DNA of 64,000 nt from Minwuia thermotolerans (GCF_002924445.1 NZ_PIGG01000014.1:1-64000), one strand, 5' to 3'; counted from the first letter of the stretch, positions 27,877-37,150 are shown. Notes: generated from the sequence alone by a model not told the origin. Numbers and translations are program-made.

Positions 27877-28938
27877 TCACGCGGGGCGGCGGCCTGTCCA
27901 GCCCATGCGCAGGGCGTAAACGGCGGCAGTCCAGACCAGCACAGCCATGGCCTGGTGCAGCGCCCCCAGCCAGACCGGCACCACCATCAGCAAGGTGGCG
28001 ATGCCCAGGACAATCTGGATCAGAACGAGGTGCAGCGCCGCCGTTGCCGCGGAACGCGCAGGTCGCCCGATGCGGCGGCCGGCGAAAAACAGCCAGACCG
28101 CAGCGGCGGCGATCAGATAGCCGACGGTCCGGTGCAGGAACTGGATCGTCGTGACGTCTTCGAACGCCGCCAGCCACCAGGGCGAGGTGTCGAACATGTA
28201 CGGCGGGATCAGGTCGCCATCCATGGTCGGCCAGGTGCTGTAGGCAAAGCCCGCATTGGTGCCGGCCACGAAGGCGCCGATGACAATCTGCACAGCCGCC
28301 AGAACGCCAAAAACCGTCGCCGCCGTCCGGAAGCCCGCCGTGACGGCGGGCGGCGCGGCGCCCCGGCCGCGCAGCGCCCATGCGGTCCAGATCAGCAGGG
28401 CGTAGATCGCGAAGGCCAGGAACAGGTGCGCCGCCAGCCGGTATTGGCTGACGTCCGGATTGTCGATCAGGCCGCTCTGGACCATGTACCAGCCGAGCGC
28501 ACCCTGGGAGCCGCCCGCCAGCAGCAGGAAGATGAACCAGGGCGCCTGGGATCGGCGGATCCGTCCCGTCGCCAGGAAGAACACCAGAGGCGCAAAGAAG
28601 GCGAGTCCGATGATCCGGCCAAGCAGCCTGTGGGCGAACTCCCAGGCGTAGATTGTCTTGAAATCCGCCAGGCTCATCCCCGCATTGACCTTCTGGTATT
28701 CGGGGAAGGCCTTGTACTTCTCGAACTCCGCCTGCCAGGCCGCCTCGCTCAGGGGCGGCAGCCAGCCGGTGACGGGCCGCCACTCGACCATGGAAAGACC
28801 CGATTCGGTCAGCCGGGTGATTCCGCCGACGACGATCATGACGAAGACGAGGGCGGCCACGGCGTAGAGCCAGAGGACCACCGCGCGCTGGTCGCGGTCT
28901 GCGCGCACCCCGGCTCCGGAATCGATGATTGTGCTCAT
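27877..28938 (-). CDS. ctaA: Heme A synthase (COX15/CtaA family)
   Basis: 353 residues with eight predicted membrane segments. GGITRLTESGLSMVEW, EFAHRLLGRIIGL, HLFLAFAIYALLIW, FLHRTVGYLIAAA and GALHQAMAVLVWTAAVYAL carry the His residues that bind heme. This is the alphaproteobacterial/mitochondrial type 2 COX15. It converts heme O to heme A for cytochrome c oxidase in the inner membrane. The gene stands alone on the minus strand, without the other cytochrome oxidase assembly genes beside it. Confidence 0.95.
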   Translation of the reverse strand: MSTIIDSGAGVRADRDQRAVVLWLYAVAALVFVMIVVGGITRLTESGLSMVEWRPVTGWLPPLSEAAWQAEFEKYKAFPEYQKVNAGMSLADFKTIYAWEFAHRLLGRIIGLAFFAPLVFFLATGRIRRSQAPWFIFLLLAGGSQGALGWYMVQSGLIDNPDVSQYRLAAHLFLAFAIYALLIWTAWALRGRGAAPPAVTAGFRTAATVFGVLAAVQIVIGAFVAGTNAGFAYSTWPTMDGDLIPPYMFDTSPWWLAAFEDVTTIQFLHRTVGYLIAAAAVWLFFAGRRIGRPARSAATAALHLVLIQIVLGIATLLMVVPVWLGALHQAMAVLVWTAAVYALRMGWTGRRPA

Positions 28939-29004
28939 GAAGGGAATTAAGCCCCGGGACGCCCCCGCTTCGATGCGCCGATTGCCGCATCCGACCGGAA
29001 ACGC

Positions 29005-29036
29005 AAAACCCCCGGCGGCGTCGGCCGCCGGGGGTT
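29005..29036 (-). terminator. Intrinsic terminator of the DegP-like gene
   Basis: A 13-base-pair stem (AACCCCCGGCGGC with its complement) and a 4-base loop at 29007-29036 are followed on the minus strand by TTTT. It lies 29 bases past the stop of the protease gene. Confidence 0.8.
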
Positions 29037-29064
29037 CCGGAAGATCACTGGCCGGAAAGCCGGC

Positions 29065-30591
29065 TCAGGACTGGTTCAGGCGCACCGCGATGAACAGCCG
29101 GTCCTCGCCCCGCTGCACCAGCAGAAGGACGGAGCGGTTCTCGTTCTTCGCCGCCGCATCGACCTCGGCGGCAACCTCCTTGGGGTTGGTGACCTCTTCC
29201 TGGTTCACCTCGATGATGACGTCGCCCGGGCGCAGGCCCTTCTCGGCCGCCGACGAATCGGGATTCACCTCGGTGACCACCGCGCCGGTCTCGCGCTCGA
29301 TGCCGAACTCCTGGGCCAGGGCCTCGGTGATCGGGCTGAGCGTCAGGCCGAGCGAACCGACGGTGCTGCTGGTATCCTCGCGCGGCTCAGACGGCTCGGT
29401 CATCGACAGCTGTTTTTCAGCCTGCTCGAGTTCACCGAGTTCGACCTGGAAGGTCTGCAGTTCGCCCTTGCGCCAGACCTCCACCGGCACGGTCTTGCCG
29501 ACGGCGGTTTCGGCGACGATGCGCGGCAGCGCACGCATCTCATCGATCTCCTGGCCGTTGAACTGGACGATGACGTCGCCCGACTTGATGCCGGCCGCGC
29601 CGGCCGGGCTGTCGTCGGTGACACCGGCAACCAGGGCGCCGCGCGGCTGCTTCATGCCCAGGCCCTCCGCCAGTTCCTCTGTTACGGTCTGGATGCGGAC
29701 GCCCAGCCAGCCGCGCTTGGTGCGGCCAAACTTCAGCAACTGCTCGACCACCGGCTTGGCGAGGTTCGCCGGCACCGCGAAGCCGATGCCGATGGAGCCG
29801 CCGGTCTGCGAGAAGATCGCGGTGTTGATGCCAATCACCTTGCCGTCAGTGTCGAACAGCGGTCCGCCGGAATTGCCCTTGTTGATCGAGGCGTCTGTCT
29901 GGATGAAGTCGTCATAGGGTCCGGAGCGGATGTCGCGGCCGCGCGCCGAAACGATGCCGGCGGTGACCGTGCCCCCCAGACCCAGGGGGTTGCCGATGGC
30001 CACGACCCAGTCGCCTTCTTCGGCCGTGTCGGAATCGCCCCAGCCGGCGACTGTCAGCGACATGCCCTCCGGCGGTTGGACGCGCAGCAGCGCGACGTCG
30101 GTCTTCGGGTCCGTGCCCACCAGCTCCGCGTCCAGGCTCTCGCCGTCATGGAAGAACACGCGGATCTCGTCGGCGCCGTCGATCACGTGATTGTTGGTGA
30201 CGATCAGACCTTCCTTGTCGATCACGAAACCCGAACCGACAGAGGTCAGCGGCCGACGGTTGGGTCCCTGCTCCTGGCGGCGGTCGAAAAAGTCCTTGAA
30301 GAACTCCTCGAAGGGCGAGCCCTCCGGCACCTGCGGCATCTCGAAACCCTCGTGCGGGCCCGCCTTGCCGGCCTGCTGGGTCACCTGAATATTGACGACG
30401 GCCGGCTTCAGCCGCTTGACCAGCGGCGCGAAGCTCTCCGGCGTCGACTTGGCGAAGCTCGCGGTCGCCGCCATCAGCATGGACAGCAGGACCAGCAGGG
30501 CCACGCCGTAGCTCATCAACCGGCCGGGCTCCGGACGGGGCGCGACAGCGGCCCCGCGCCCGACGGGTCGATCGATGCGATTGGTTGTCAC
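29065..30591 (-). CDS. DegP/DegQ-like serine protease (Do family)
   Basis: 508 residues from a GTG at 30591 with AGGAG nine bases upstream. A membrane segment or signal (about 26-47) precedes a trypsin-like domain with the triad His135 (VTNNHVID), Asp165 (DPKTDVALL) and Ser241 (KGNSGGPL), then two PDZ domains (about 300-390 and 410-500). It is a periplasmic or membrane-held protease/chaperone for damaged envelope proteins. A sigma32-like promoter lies upstream (30638-30666), consistent with heat or envelope stress control. The long Pro/Arg-rich N-terminus before the hydrophobic segment is typical of alphaproteobacterial DegP homologues. Confidence 0.95.
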   Translation of the reverse strand: MTTNRIDRPVGRGAAVAPRPEPGRLMSYGVALLVLLSMLMAATASFAKSTPESFAPLVKRLKPAVVNIQVTQQAGKAGPHEGFEMPQVPEGSPFEEFFKDFFDRRQEQGPNRRPLTSVGSGFVIDKEGLIVTNNHVIDGADEIRVFFHDGESLDAELVGTDPKTDVALLRVQPPEGMSLTVAGWGDSDTAEEGDWVVAIGNPLGLGGTVTAGIVSARGRDIRSGPYDDFIQTDASINKGNSGGPLFDTDGKVIGINTAIFSQTGGSIGIGFAVPANLAKPVVEQLLKFGRTKRGWLGVRIQTVTEELAEGLGMKQPRGALVAGVTDDSPAGAAGIKSGDVIVQFNGQEIDEMRALPRIVAETAVGKTVPVEVWRKGELQTFQVELGELEQAEKQLSMTEPSEPREDTSSTVGSLGLTLSPITEALAQEFGIERETGAVVTEVNPDSSAAEKGLRPGDVIIEVNQEEVTNPKEVAAEVDAAAKNENRSVLLLVQRGEDRLFIAVRLNQS

Positions 30592-30637
30592 TGTGTATTG
30601 CTCCTAGCCGGGTATCTGGGGAAACAGGCTTCAACGC

Positions 30638-30666
30638 ATTTATGGGTGGCCCACACGTGCTTCAAG
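30638..30666 (-). promoter_or_regulatory. Sigma32 (RpoH)-like promoter of the DegP-like gene
   Basis: On the minus strand CTTGAAG (30666-30660) is followed after 13 bases by CCCATAAAT (30646-30638). This is close to the RpoH consensus CTTGAAA, 13-15 bases, CCCCATnT. It is 47 bases from the start codon of a stress-protease gene. The match is read by eye; no score was computed. Confidence 0.55.
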
Positions 30667-30690
30667 CCTGCGCTTGCCCCCGTTTGCTTT

Positions 30691-30720
30691 CCAATTGTGG
30701 CGTCAGCTTGACCCAATTGG
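30691..30720. other. Inverted repeat CCAATTG...CAATTGG upstream of the protease gene
   Basis: CCAATTG (30691-30697) and CAATTGG (30714-30720) form a perfect 7-base inverted repeat with a 16-base spacer, in an AT-richer patch between the protease gene and the small gene at 30819. It could be a binding site for a dimeric regulator. No regulator gene is next to it. Confidence 0.35.
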
Positions 30721-30818
30721 ACAATGATATGGCGTGTTGACCCGCACCGCCAATCGCTTCTCGCCAACGTGATCGGGCCGGACGTGCATTCACGCGTCCA
30801 GGAGATCGCTCCGCAAGA

Positions 30819-31265
30819 TCAGGCGGGGATGTCGATCTCGTAGGCTCCGACGCCGCCGCCGCCGCCCTGTGCGCCATAGGCGCTGGCCGCGCTGCGGTGC
30901 TCGGCCAGGGCGCGACCGTCGGCCGGCGCAACCTGCCCGTCCAGCAAGGCGAAGACATGGCCACCAAGATCGTCGCCGCTGACCGCTTCCAGGCCGACAT
31001 CGGCCGCCGAGGCGGCCATGCCGATCGGGCCGCCGAACAGCAGCCCCCCGGCAATACGCGCAGGAGCGCTGATCTGGTCGCCGGTGAAGTGGCGGTAAAT
31101 CGCGCCGATTACCGGCAGATGCTGCAGCGGATTGACGACGTCCAGAATATCCCAGAACCCGAGCTGGCTCTCGCCGGCGGCGCCTTCCGGCTGCGCCGCC
31201 GGCTCAGGCGATACCGGCGGCGGCTCGCCCCGCATCGGAAACATGTTCATGGGATAGATGACCAT
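30819..31265 (-). CDS. Conserved-looking hypothetical protein, about 148 residues
   Basis: The start is uncertain: ATG at 31265 is given, with GTG at 31286 and ATG at 31250 as alternatives. After a Pro/Glu-rich stretch the core reads FWDILDVVNPLQHLPVIGAIYRHFTGDQIS, then RIAGGLLFGGPIGMAASAADV with a Gly/Ala-rich, weakly hydrophobic segment, and a Gly-rich tail ending YEIDIPA. I have an impression of similar small proteins in other Rhodospirillales, but name no family. No signal peptide is clear. It lies between the protease and ribA genes, pointing the same way. Confidence 0.68.
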   Translation of the reverse strand: MVIYPMNMFPMRGEPPPVSPEPAAQPEGAAGESQLGFWDILDVVNPLQHLPVIGAIYRHFTGDQISAPARIAGGLLFGGPIGMAASAADVGLEAVSGDDLGGHVFALLDGQVAPADGRALAEHRSAASAYGAQGGGGGVGAYEIDIPA

Positions 31266-31377
31266 GACCGTCCGAAAGCAAGGCACAGGCCAGTAGAGGG
31301 ACCGCGGAATTCCGCCGCCGCCGCGATCGCGGCATTCGGTCGCCCGGCAGAAAATTCACCCCCCGGCGGGCCGGCGC

Positions 31378-32490
31378 CTAAAGAAAGTGCCCGGTGCGGC
31401 TTTTCTTCGTCGCCAGGTAGTCGGCGTTGTGGGGATTGGCGGGAAAGCTGTGTGGCACGCGCTCGACCACCTCGATACCCTCGGCGGCCAGACCCGCGAC
31501 CTTTTCCGGATTGTTGGTCATCAGCCGCACGGCGGAGAAGCCGAGCCGCTTCAGCATCTCGGCCGCGGGCGCGAAGAGCCGTTCGTCGGTCTCGAAACCG
31601 ACCCTGAGATTGGCGTCGACGGTGTCGAAACCCTGGTCCTGAAGCGCGTAGGCGCGCAGCTTGTTGATCAGGCCGATGCCACGCCCTTCCTGCGCCATGT
31701 ACAGCAGGATGCCGCCGCCTTCCGCCGCGATCGCCGCCAGCGCGCCGCGAAGCTGCTCGCCGCAATCGCACTTCATGGAGCCCAGCAGATCGCCCGTGAA
31801 ACATTCGGAATGCACCCGGGTCAGCACCGGCCGGTCGCGCGGCGGGTCGCCAACGACGATGGCGAGATGCTCCAGACCGCCGTCAGCGGGCCGGAACGCG
31901 GTCAGCCGGGTGTTCTCCGCGTCCCACAGCGGCACCCGGGCCGCCGCCACCCGCTTCAACTCCGCCGCCGCATCCGCCTCCCGCGCCATGATCGCCCCGG
32001 CCGCAACCGTCATCAGACCGTGGCTGTCCGGATCCGCACCGGCGGCGAGGGGGGCGACGATGGCGGCAGGCAGCAGGCGTGCGATCTTGCAGAGCTGCAC
32101 CGCGGCGACGGCGAAGGCGGGCGGCGAGTCCTTCACTTGCGGAAACGGGCCGCGAAGTCCGCCGCTCAGGTCGTGTTCCGGATCGGCGATCTCGGCGGCG
32201 AGGTCGCGGTTCAGCCGCTCGTCCAGCGGCACGAGCTGCACCGGATGGCCCGACGGCAGGATATGCAGCACATTGGCCCGGCGCGCCGTCAGCGCCAGCT
32301 GCGCCGGACCGCCGGCGAACATCGTCATCTCCCGGAAATCGGCTGCGCTCGCCGTCTCCACGGAAACGGCGACACCGGCCGAGACCTTGTCCCCGATGCA
32401 GACCGGGAGACCCCGGCGCAGATCGGCGGCGGCGCGGTCGACCTCGCGCACGGCGCGAAGGCGCTGTTCGGATGGCGGGGCGGGGGTAAT
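31378..32490 (-). CDS. ribA: GTP cyclohydrolase II (RibA) with degenerate DHBP-synthase-like N-terminus
   Basis: About 370 residues. The C-terminal half is a complete GTP cyclohydrolase II: VHSECFTGDLLGSMKCDCGEQL supplies the three zinc Cys and YMAQEGRGIGLINKLRAYALQDQG the catalytic region. It opens the riboflavin pathway by turning GTP into diaminohydroxypyrimidine ribosylamino phosphate. The N-terminal half (VSAGVAVSVETASAADFREM) looks like DHBP synthase but lacks its acidic RexEnEGDL-type motif, so it is probably not active in that reaction. Start choice: no ATG, GTG or TTG exists between the upstream stop and GTG at 32451, which has no ribosome site. An ATT at 32488-32490 has GGAGGAG six bases before it and is preferred here. 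Confidence 0.88.
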   Translation of the reverse strand: MTPAPPSEQRLRAVREVDRAAADLRRGLPVCIGDKVSAGVAVSVETASAADFREMTMFAGGPAQLALTARRANVLHILPSGHPVQLVPLDERLNRDLAAEIADPEHDLSGGLRGPFPQVKDSPPAFAVAAVQLCKIARLLPAAIVAPLAAGADPDSHGLMTVAAGAIMAREADAAAELKRVAAARVPLWDAENTRLTAFRPADGGLEHLAIVVGDPPRDRPVLTRVHSECFTGDLLGSMKCDCGEQLRGALAAIAAEGGGILLYMAQEGRGIGLINKLRAYALQDQGFDTVDANLRVGFETDERLFAPAAEMLKRLGFSAVRLMTNNPEKVAGLAAEGIEVVERVPHSFPANPHNADYLATKKSRTGHFL

Positions 32491-32753
32491 TGCGTTCTCC
32501 TCCGGTTCGGTGCGGGAAGCTATACTCCGTCGTCGCCGCTTCTTGAAGGCTCGGCGCGCGCAATCCGGCCCGGCGCCGCAATGGGCGCCACATTTCGATC
32601 ACTTGCCTTCACACGTTGATGTGACCTGAAATCGAATATGTAACGTATTGGTGATGGCCCGGCGTTGTGGCGATGAAACAGGTTGAACGGCGTGTTGGCC
32701 GATCAGATTTGTCTCATGTCTCGAGAATTGATTTGACACTGAGGGGTTGGACC

Positions 32754-33443
32754 ATGATGGGCGGCAAGAGGATCCTGCTGATCGACGACGACGAGGCGCT
32801 GCGCACGACGCTGGCCGAACAGCTGGGTCTGCACGAGGAATTCGAGACGCGCGAGGCCAGCTCCGGCCAGGCCGGGATCGAAATGACGCGGCAGGAGCAT
32901 TTCGACCTCATCCTGCTGGATGTGGGCCTGCCGGACACGGACGGGCGCGAGGTCTGCCGGGCATTGCGCAAGAACGGGTTCAAGATGCCCATCATCATGC
33001 TCACCGGCGCGGATTCGGACGCCGAGGAAATCCTGGGGCTGGAATCGGGCGCCAACGACTACATCACCAAGCCGTTCAAGGTCGGCGTGCTGCTGGCCCG
33101 GATCCGCGGACAGCTCCGCCAGCACGAGCAGAGCGAAGATGCCGTCTTCACCATCGGTCCCTACAGTTTCCGGCCCGCCCAGAAGATGATGGTCCACAAG
33201 CAGTCGGAGAAGAAGGTCCGGCTGACCGAAAAGGAAACCTCGATCCTGAAATACCTGTTCCGCGCCGGCGAGAAGGCGGTCGGGCGGGATATCCTGCTGC
33301 ACGAGGTCTGGGGCTACAACGCCGGGGTGACGACGCACACGCTGGAAACCCACATCTACCGCCTGCGCCAGAAGATCGAGCCATCGCCGTCCGAGGCGCA
33401 GATCCTGGTGACCGAACCCGGCGGCTACAAGCTGGTGCCCTGA
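32754..33443 (+). CDS. OmpR-type response regulator, orphan
   Basis: 229 residues from the ATG at 32754 (GAGGGG seven bases upstream). The receiver domain has Asp11-13 (LIDDDE), phospho-acceptor Asp56 (LLDVGLPD), Thr84 and Lys106 (ITKPFK). The C-terminal winged helix (about 135-228) reads VRLTEKETSILKYLFRA and THTLETHIYRLRQKIE, the OmpR/PhoB DNA-recognition region. A longer in-frame start at 32667 exists but precedes the good ribosome site. No histidine kinase is nearby, so the partner must be elsewhere. The target genes are unknown. Confidence 0.92.
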   Translation: MMGGKRILLIDDDEALRTTLAEQLGLHEEFETREASSGQAGIEMTRQEHFDLILLDVGLPDTDGREVCRALRKNGFKMPIIMLTGADSDAEEILGLESGANDYITKPFKVGVLLARIRGQLRQHEQSEDAVFTIGPYSFRPAQKMMVHKQSEKKVRLTEKETSILKYLFRAGEKAVGRDILLHEVWGYNAGVTTHTLETHIYRLRQKIEPSPSEAQILVTEPGGYKLVP

Positions 33444-33511
33444 CGAAACGCTTTCCCCGGCGCGCCGCAACGGCTATCGCCTGAGCGGTAATGGTTCGGG
33501 AGGGCGCGAAC

Positions 33512-34975
33512 GTGGCCAGGGCCGCCATCATGGTGCAGGGCACCGGCTCCAGCGTCGGCAAGTCGATGCTGGTGGCCGGCCTGTGCCGGCTGTTCGCCGA
33601 CCGGGGTCTTGCGGTCCGGCCATTCAAGCCGCAGAACATGTCCAACAACGCTGCGGCGACCGCCGACGGCGGCGAGATCGGGCGCGCCCAGGCGACCCAG
33701 GCGCTGGCCTGTCGCGTGCCGCCCACCGTGGACATGAATCCCGTGCTGCTGAAACCCGAGAGCGAGATCGGGGCGCAGGTCGTCGTCCAGGGCCGGCGGC
33801 TGACGACCGCACGCGCCCGCGACTACGCGAAGCTGAAGCCGCAACTGCTGGAGAAGGTGCTGGAGAGCTTCCGCCTGCTGTCGGCCGAGGCGGACCTGGT
33901 GATCGTCGAGGGCGCCGGCAGCACCGCTGAGGTCAACCTTCGCGCCGGCGACATCGCCAACATGGGCTTCGCCGAGGCCGCCGACATCCCGGTCGTCCTG
34001 GCCGGTGACATCGACCGCGGCGGGGTGATCGCGCAGATCGTCGGCACGCACGCGCTGATTCCGGAGGCCGAACGGGCGCGCATCCGCGGCTTCCTGGTCA
34101 ACAAGTTCCGTGGCGACTCCAGCCTGTTCGATGACGGCCGCGACCTGATCGCCCGGCGCACCGGCTGGCCCGCGCTGGGTGTGGTGCCATGGTTCGCCCA
34201 TGCCGACCGCCTACCCGCGGAGGACGCGATGGAGCTGGCCGGACGTTCGCGCCGGCGCGAGGGCGCGTTCCGTATCGCCGTGCCCGCCTTCAGCCGTATC
34301 GCCAATTTCGACGACCTCGATCCGCTGGCCGCGGAGCCGGGCGTCGACCTGGAGATCGTCGCCGCCGGCCGCGCCCTGCCCGGCGATGCGGACCTGATCC
34401 TGCTGCCCGGCTGCAAGTCGACCACCGGCGAACTGCGCCATCTGCGCGCCCAGGGCTGGGATATCGACATCCTGGCCCATGCGCGGCGCGGCGGGCGCGT
34501 GCTCGGCCTCTGCGGCGGCTATCAGATGCTGGGCCGGACCGTGGCCGATCCCGAAGGCGTCGAGGGTCCGGTCGAGACGGTGGAGGGACTGGGCCTGCTG
34601 GACGTGACGACGGTGATGACGGCTGAGAAGCGCACTGTTCCGGTGGCGGGCAGCCACCCGGCGAGCGGGGCGGCGGTCTCGGGCTACGAAATCCATATCG
34701 GACGCACCGAAGGTCCCGACCGGTCGCGGCCCTGGCTGGAGATCGAAGACCGCCCGGAAGGCGCGGCCAGCGCCGACGGCCGCGTGCTCGGCAGCTACGT
34801 CCACGGGCTGTTCGGCGACGACGGTTTCCGACGGGCCTTCCTCGCCGGCCTCGGCGCCGAGGCGGACAACACGCTGGTCCACGCCAGCCTGGTGGAGCAG
34901 ACGCTCGACGAACTCGCTGCGCATCTGGAGGCGCATCTCGATTTCGGTGCGGTCGCCCGTATCGCCGGGCTGTAG
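33512..34975 (+). CDS. cobQ: Cobyric acid synthase (CobQ)
   Basis: 487 residues from a GTG at 33512 with GGGAGGG seven bases upstream; an ATG at 33491 is in frame. The N-terminal domain has the dethiobiotin-synthetase-like P-loop [11 protein letters not shown], then [11 protein letters not shown] and [11 protein letters not shown], family hallmarks. The C-terminal class I amidotransferase domain has the nucleophile in [11 protein letters not shown] (near 335) and the catalytic His in [11 protein letters not shown] (near 430). It amidates four side chains of adenosylcobyrinic a,c-diamide using glutamine. No other cobalamin gene is in the window, so the pathway is scattered. Confidence 0.96.
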   Translation: MARAAIMVQGTGSSVGKSMLVAGLCRLFADRGLAVRPFKPQNMSNNAAATADGGEIGRAQATQALACRVPPTVDMNPVLLKPESEIGAQVVVQGRRLTTARARDYAKLKPQLLEKVLESFRLLSAEADLVIVEGAGSTAEVNLRAGDIANMGFAEAADIPVVLAGDIDRGGVIAQIVGTHALIPEAERARIRGFLVNKFRGDSSLFDDGRDLIARRTGWPALGVVPWFAHADRLPAEDAMELAGRSRRREGAFRIAVPAFSRIANFDDLDPLAAEPGVDLEIVAAGRALPGDADLILLPGCKSTTGELRHLRAQGWDIDILAHARRGGRVLGLCGGYQMLGRTVADPEGVEGPVETVEGLGLLDVTTVMTAEKRTVPVAGSHPASGAAVSGYEIHIGRTEGPDRSRPWLEIEDRPEGAASADGRVLGSYVHGLFGDDGFRRAFLAGLGAEADNTLVHASLVEQTLDELAAHLEAHLDFGAVARIAGL

Positions 34976-34979
34976 ACGC

Positions 34980-35864
34980 CTACAGCCGTCCCATGGCGAA
35001 CAGCAGCAGGAACGGCATGGTCAGGAAGGAGATGGCGGTCGAGATCAGCACCGAGCCCGCCACCGCGCCCGGGCGTTGCTCGTAGGCCGCCGCGAACAGG
35101 TAATTGAAGACCGCGACCGGCATCGCCGACTGGATCAGGATGACGCCGCGCGCCGCGCCTTCCAGCGACAATAGTTCGGCGACTGCGAACCCGACACACA
35201 GTCCGACCGACAGGCGCAGCACGGCCACAACCGCGCCCTCGCGAAGACTGCGTGCCTCCAGCGAGGCGAGCGAAACGCCCAGCGCGATCAGCATCAGCGG
35301 GATGGCGATCCCGCCAAGGACATCCAGCGTGTTCTGCAGCCAGGCGGGCAGCGCCGTGCCCGTCGCCATCAGCGCGATGCCGATCAGGCTGGCGTGGATC
35401 ACGGGCGTGCGCAGGACGGTGCGGAAGGTCATGCGTCCCGAGACCAGGGCGATGCCGCCGGTGAAATGCCAGGCCGCATTGACCGCGAAACAGGCAATGC
35501 CGAGGGCCAGCCCTTCCTCCCCGAAGGCGAAAAGACAAAGCGGCAGCCCCATGTTGCCGACATTCGCCATCATCATCGGTGTCAGGAAAGCCCGGAGCGA
35601 CATGCGGAAAAGCAGCAGCGCGAGCCCACCCGCGACGCCGAAACCGACGAGGGTAAGGGCGACCGCCAGCATCATTTCCGACAACGCCCCGGCGCCGACC
35701 TTCAGGCCGGCCAGGGTCGCAAGGATCAGCGCCGGCGTGCTGACATTGGTGGCGATGGCCGTGATCGTGGCGGTGTCGAAGGGCAGCCGCATCCGGCCCC
35801 AGACAAAGCCGATTCCGGCGATGAGGAAGACAGGCGCAATGATGGCGGCGAGTTCGGCAGTCAA
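34980..35864 (-). CDS. AEC-family transporter (auxin efflux carrier type)
   Basis: 294 residues with ten predicted membrane segments arranged as two repeats, as in bacterial AEC proteins such as malonate or malate carriers. The start MTAELAAIIAPVFLIAGIGFVWG and GMPLxL-like turn MGLPLCLFAFGEE are typical. It should export or import an organic acid or small amphipathic compound, direction unknown. It converges with cobQ 4 bases away and is followed upstream by the CorC-type gene in the same direction. Confidence 0.88.
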   Translation of the reverse strand: MTAELAAIIAPVFLIAGIGFVWGRMRLPFDTATITAIATNVSTPALILATLAGLKVGAGALSEMMLAVALTLVGFGVAGGLALLLFRMSLRAFLTPMMMANVGNMGLPLCLFAFGEEGLALGIACFAVNAAWHFTGGIALVSGRMTFRTVLRTPVIHASLIGIALMATGTALPAWLQNTLDVLGGIAIPLMLIALGVSLASLEARSLREGAVVAVLRLSVGLCVGFAVAELLSLEGAARGVILIQSAMPVAVFNYLFAAAYEQRPGAVAGSVLISTAISFLTMPFLLLFAMGRL

Positions 35865-35876
35865 GCGCGGCGGCCG

Positions 35877-37148
35877 CTATTCTTCGCTCTCGGGCGGGGT
35901 GATCCTGAGGCGGTTGATGCGGTTGCGGCGGCGCTCCAGGACCTCGAAGGTGAAGCCGTGGAAACGGAATATCTGGCCCTTGTCGGGCAGCGCCTGCGCT
36001 TCGTAGACGACCAGTCCGGCGATGGTCGTCGCCTCCTCGTCGGGCAGATTCCAGTCGAAGCGCCGGTTGAGATCGCGGATGGTGACCGAACCCTCGATCT
36101 CGTAGGTGCCGTCGGGCAGCGGCTTGATGCCGGCCGTGACCGGATCGTGCTCATCGGAGATGTCGCCGACGATCTCCTCGAGAATGTCCTCCAGGGTCAC
36201 GATGCCCTGCAGCGAACCATATTCGTCGATGACGAGGGCGAAATGCGCGTGACGGCGCCGGAAGGCGTTGAGTTGCTCGCGCAGGGTCGTCGTTTCGGGC
36301 ACGAACCAGGGCTCCCGGGCGATCTCGTCGATGTCGAGTTTCGATGGATCGCCGTCGTTCTTCACCAGTTCCCGGGCCAGATCCCTGGCGTGGAGGACGC
36401 CGACGATCTCCTCCTGCTCGCCGCGCCACAGCGGAATGCGGGTGTGGTTGCTGGCCAGCGCATCGGCGACGATCTGCTCGGGCGGGTTGTCGGCGTTCAG
36501 CGTCACCACCCGGCGGCGGTGCATCATGACTTCGGAAACGTCGACGTCGTCGAGTTCCAGGATGGAACCCAGCATATCCTTGGCGGTCTTGCGAACCGTG
36601 CCCTCGCGGGCGTGCAGTTCGATCGTCCCCTTCAGTTCGTCCTCGACCGAGATGTCATTGTCCGCCAGCCGGTGTGCGCCCAGGGCGCGCAGCGTCAGGC
36701 GAACCACGAACTGGACCGCATAGACCGCCGGCGAAAGCACCCGGACAAGGAGATCGACGGCCGGCGCGACGGCCAGCGCGAAGCCGTCCGGGTTGCGGAT
36801 GGCGTAGGTCTTGGGCAACACCTCGGCGAATATCAGAACCAGCAGAGTCATGACGATGGTCGCCACCGCCACGGCTGCGTCGCCGACCAGCACGATCAGC
36901 ACGCTGGTCGCCAGCGAAGACGCCAGGATATTGACCAGATTGTTGCCGAGCAGGATGGAGCCGATCAGGTTCTCCTTCTGCTCGACCAGCCTGCTCACGC
37001 GGACCGCACGCTTGTTGCCCATCCGTCCGAGATGATGCATGCGCGCCCGCGACGCCGCGGTCAGCGCCGTCTCGGAGCCCGAAAAGAACCCCGACAGCAC
37101 GAGCAGCAGCACGATCGCCGCGATGGAGATGATGATTTGCCAGTCCAT
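35877..37148 (-). CDS. HlyC/CorC (CNNM) family transporter
   Basis: 423 residues: an N-terminal DUF21 membrane domain with four segments (about 1-150), a pair of CBS domains (about 200-320) and a C-terminal CorC/HlyC domain. FFSGSETALTAASRARM is the DUF21 motif and DEYGSLQGIVTLEDILEEIVG the CBS2 element. Members are linked to magnesium efflux or cobalt resistance; the name HlyC is historical. It follows aroB by 2 bases on the minus strand, an arrangement seen in many alphaproteobacteria (aroK-aroB-corC). Confidence 0.92.
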   Translation of the reverse strand: MDWQIIISIAAIVLLLVLSGFFSGSETALTAASRARMHHLGRMGNKRAVRVSRLVEQKENLIGSILLGNNLVNILASSLATSVLIVLVGDAAVAVATIVMTLLVLIFAEVLPKTYAIRNPDGFALAVAPAVDLLVRVLSPAVYAVQFVVRLTLRALGAHRLADNDISVEDELKGTIELHAREGTVRKTAKDMLGSILELDDVDVSEVMMHRRRVVTLNADNPPEQIVADALASNHTRIPLWRGEQEEIVGVLHARDLARELVKNDGDPSKLDIDEIAREPWFVPETTTLREQLNAFRRRHAHFALVIDEYGSLQGIVTLEDILEEIVGDISDEHDPVTAGIKPLPDGTYEIEGSVTIRDLNRRFDWNLPDEEATTIAGLVVYEAQALPDKGQIFRFHGFTFEVLERRRNRINRLRITPPESEE

Positions 37149-37150
37149 GG

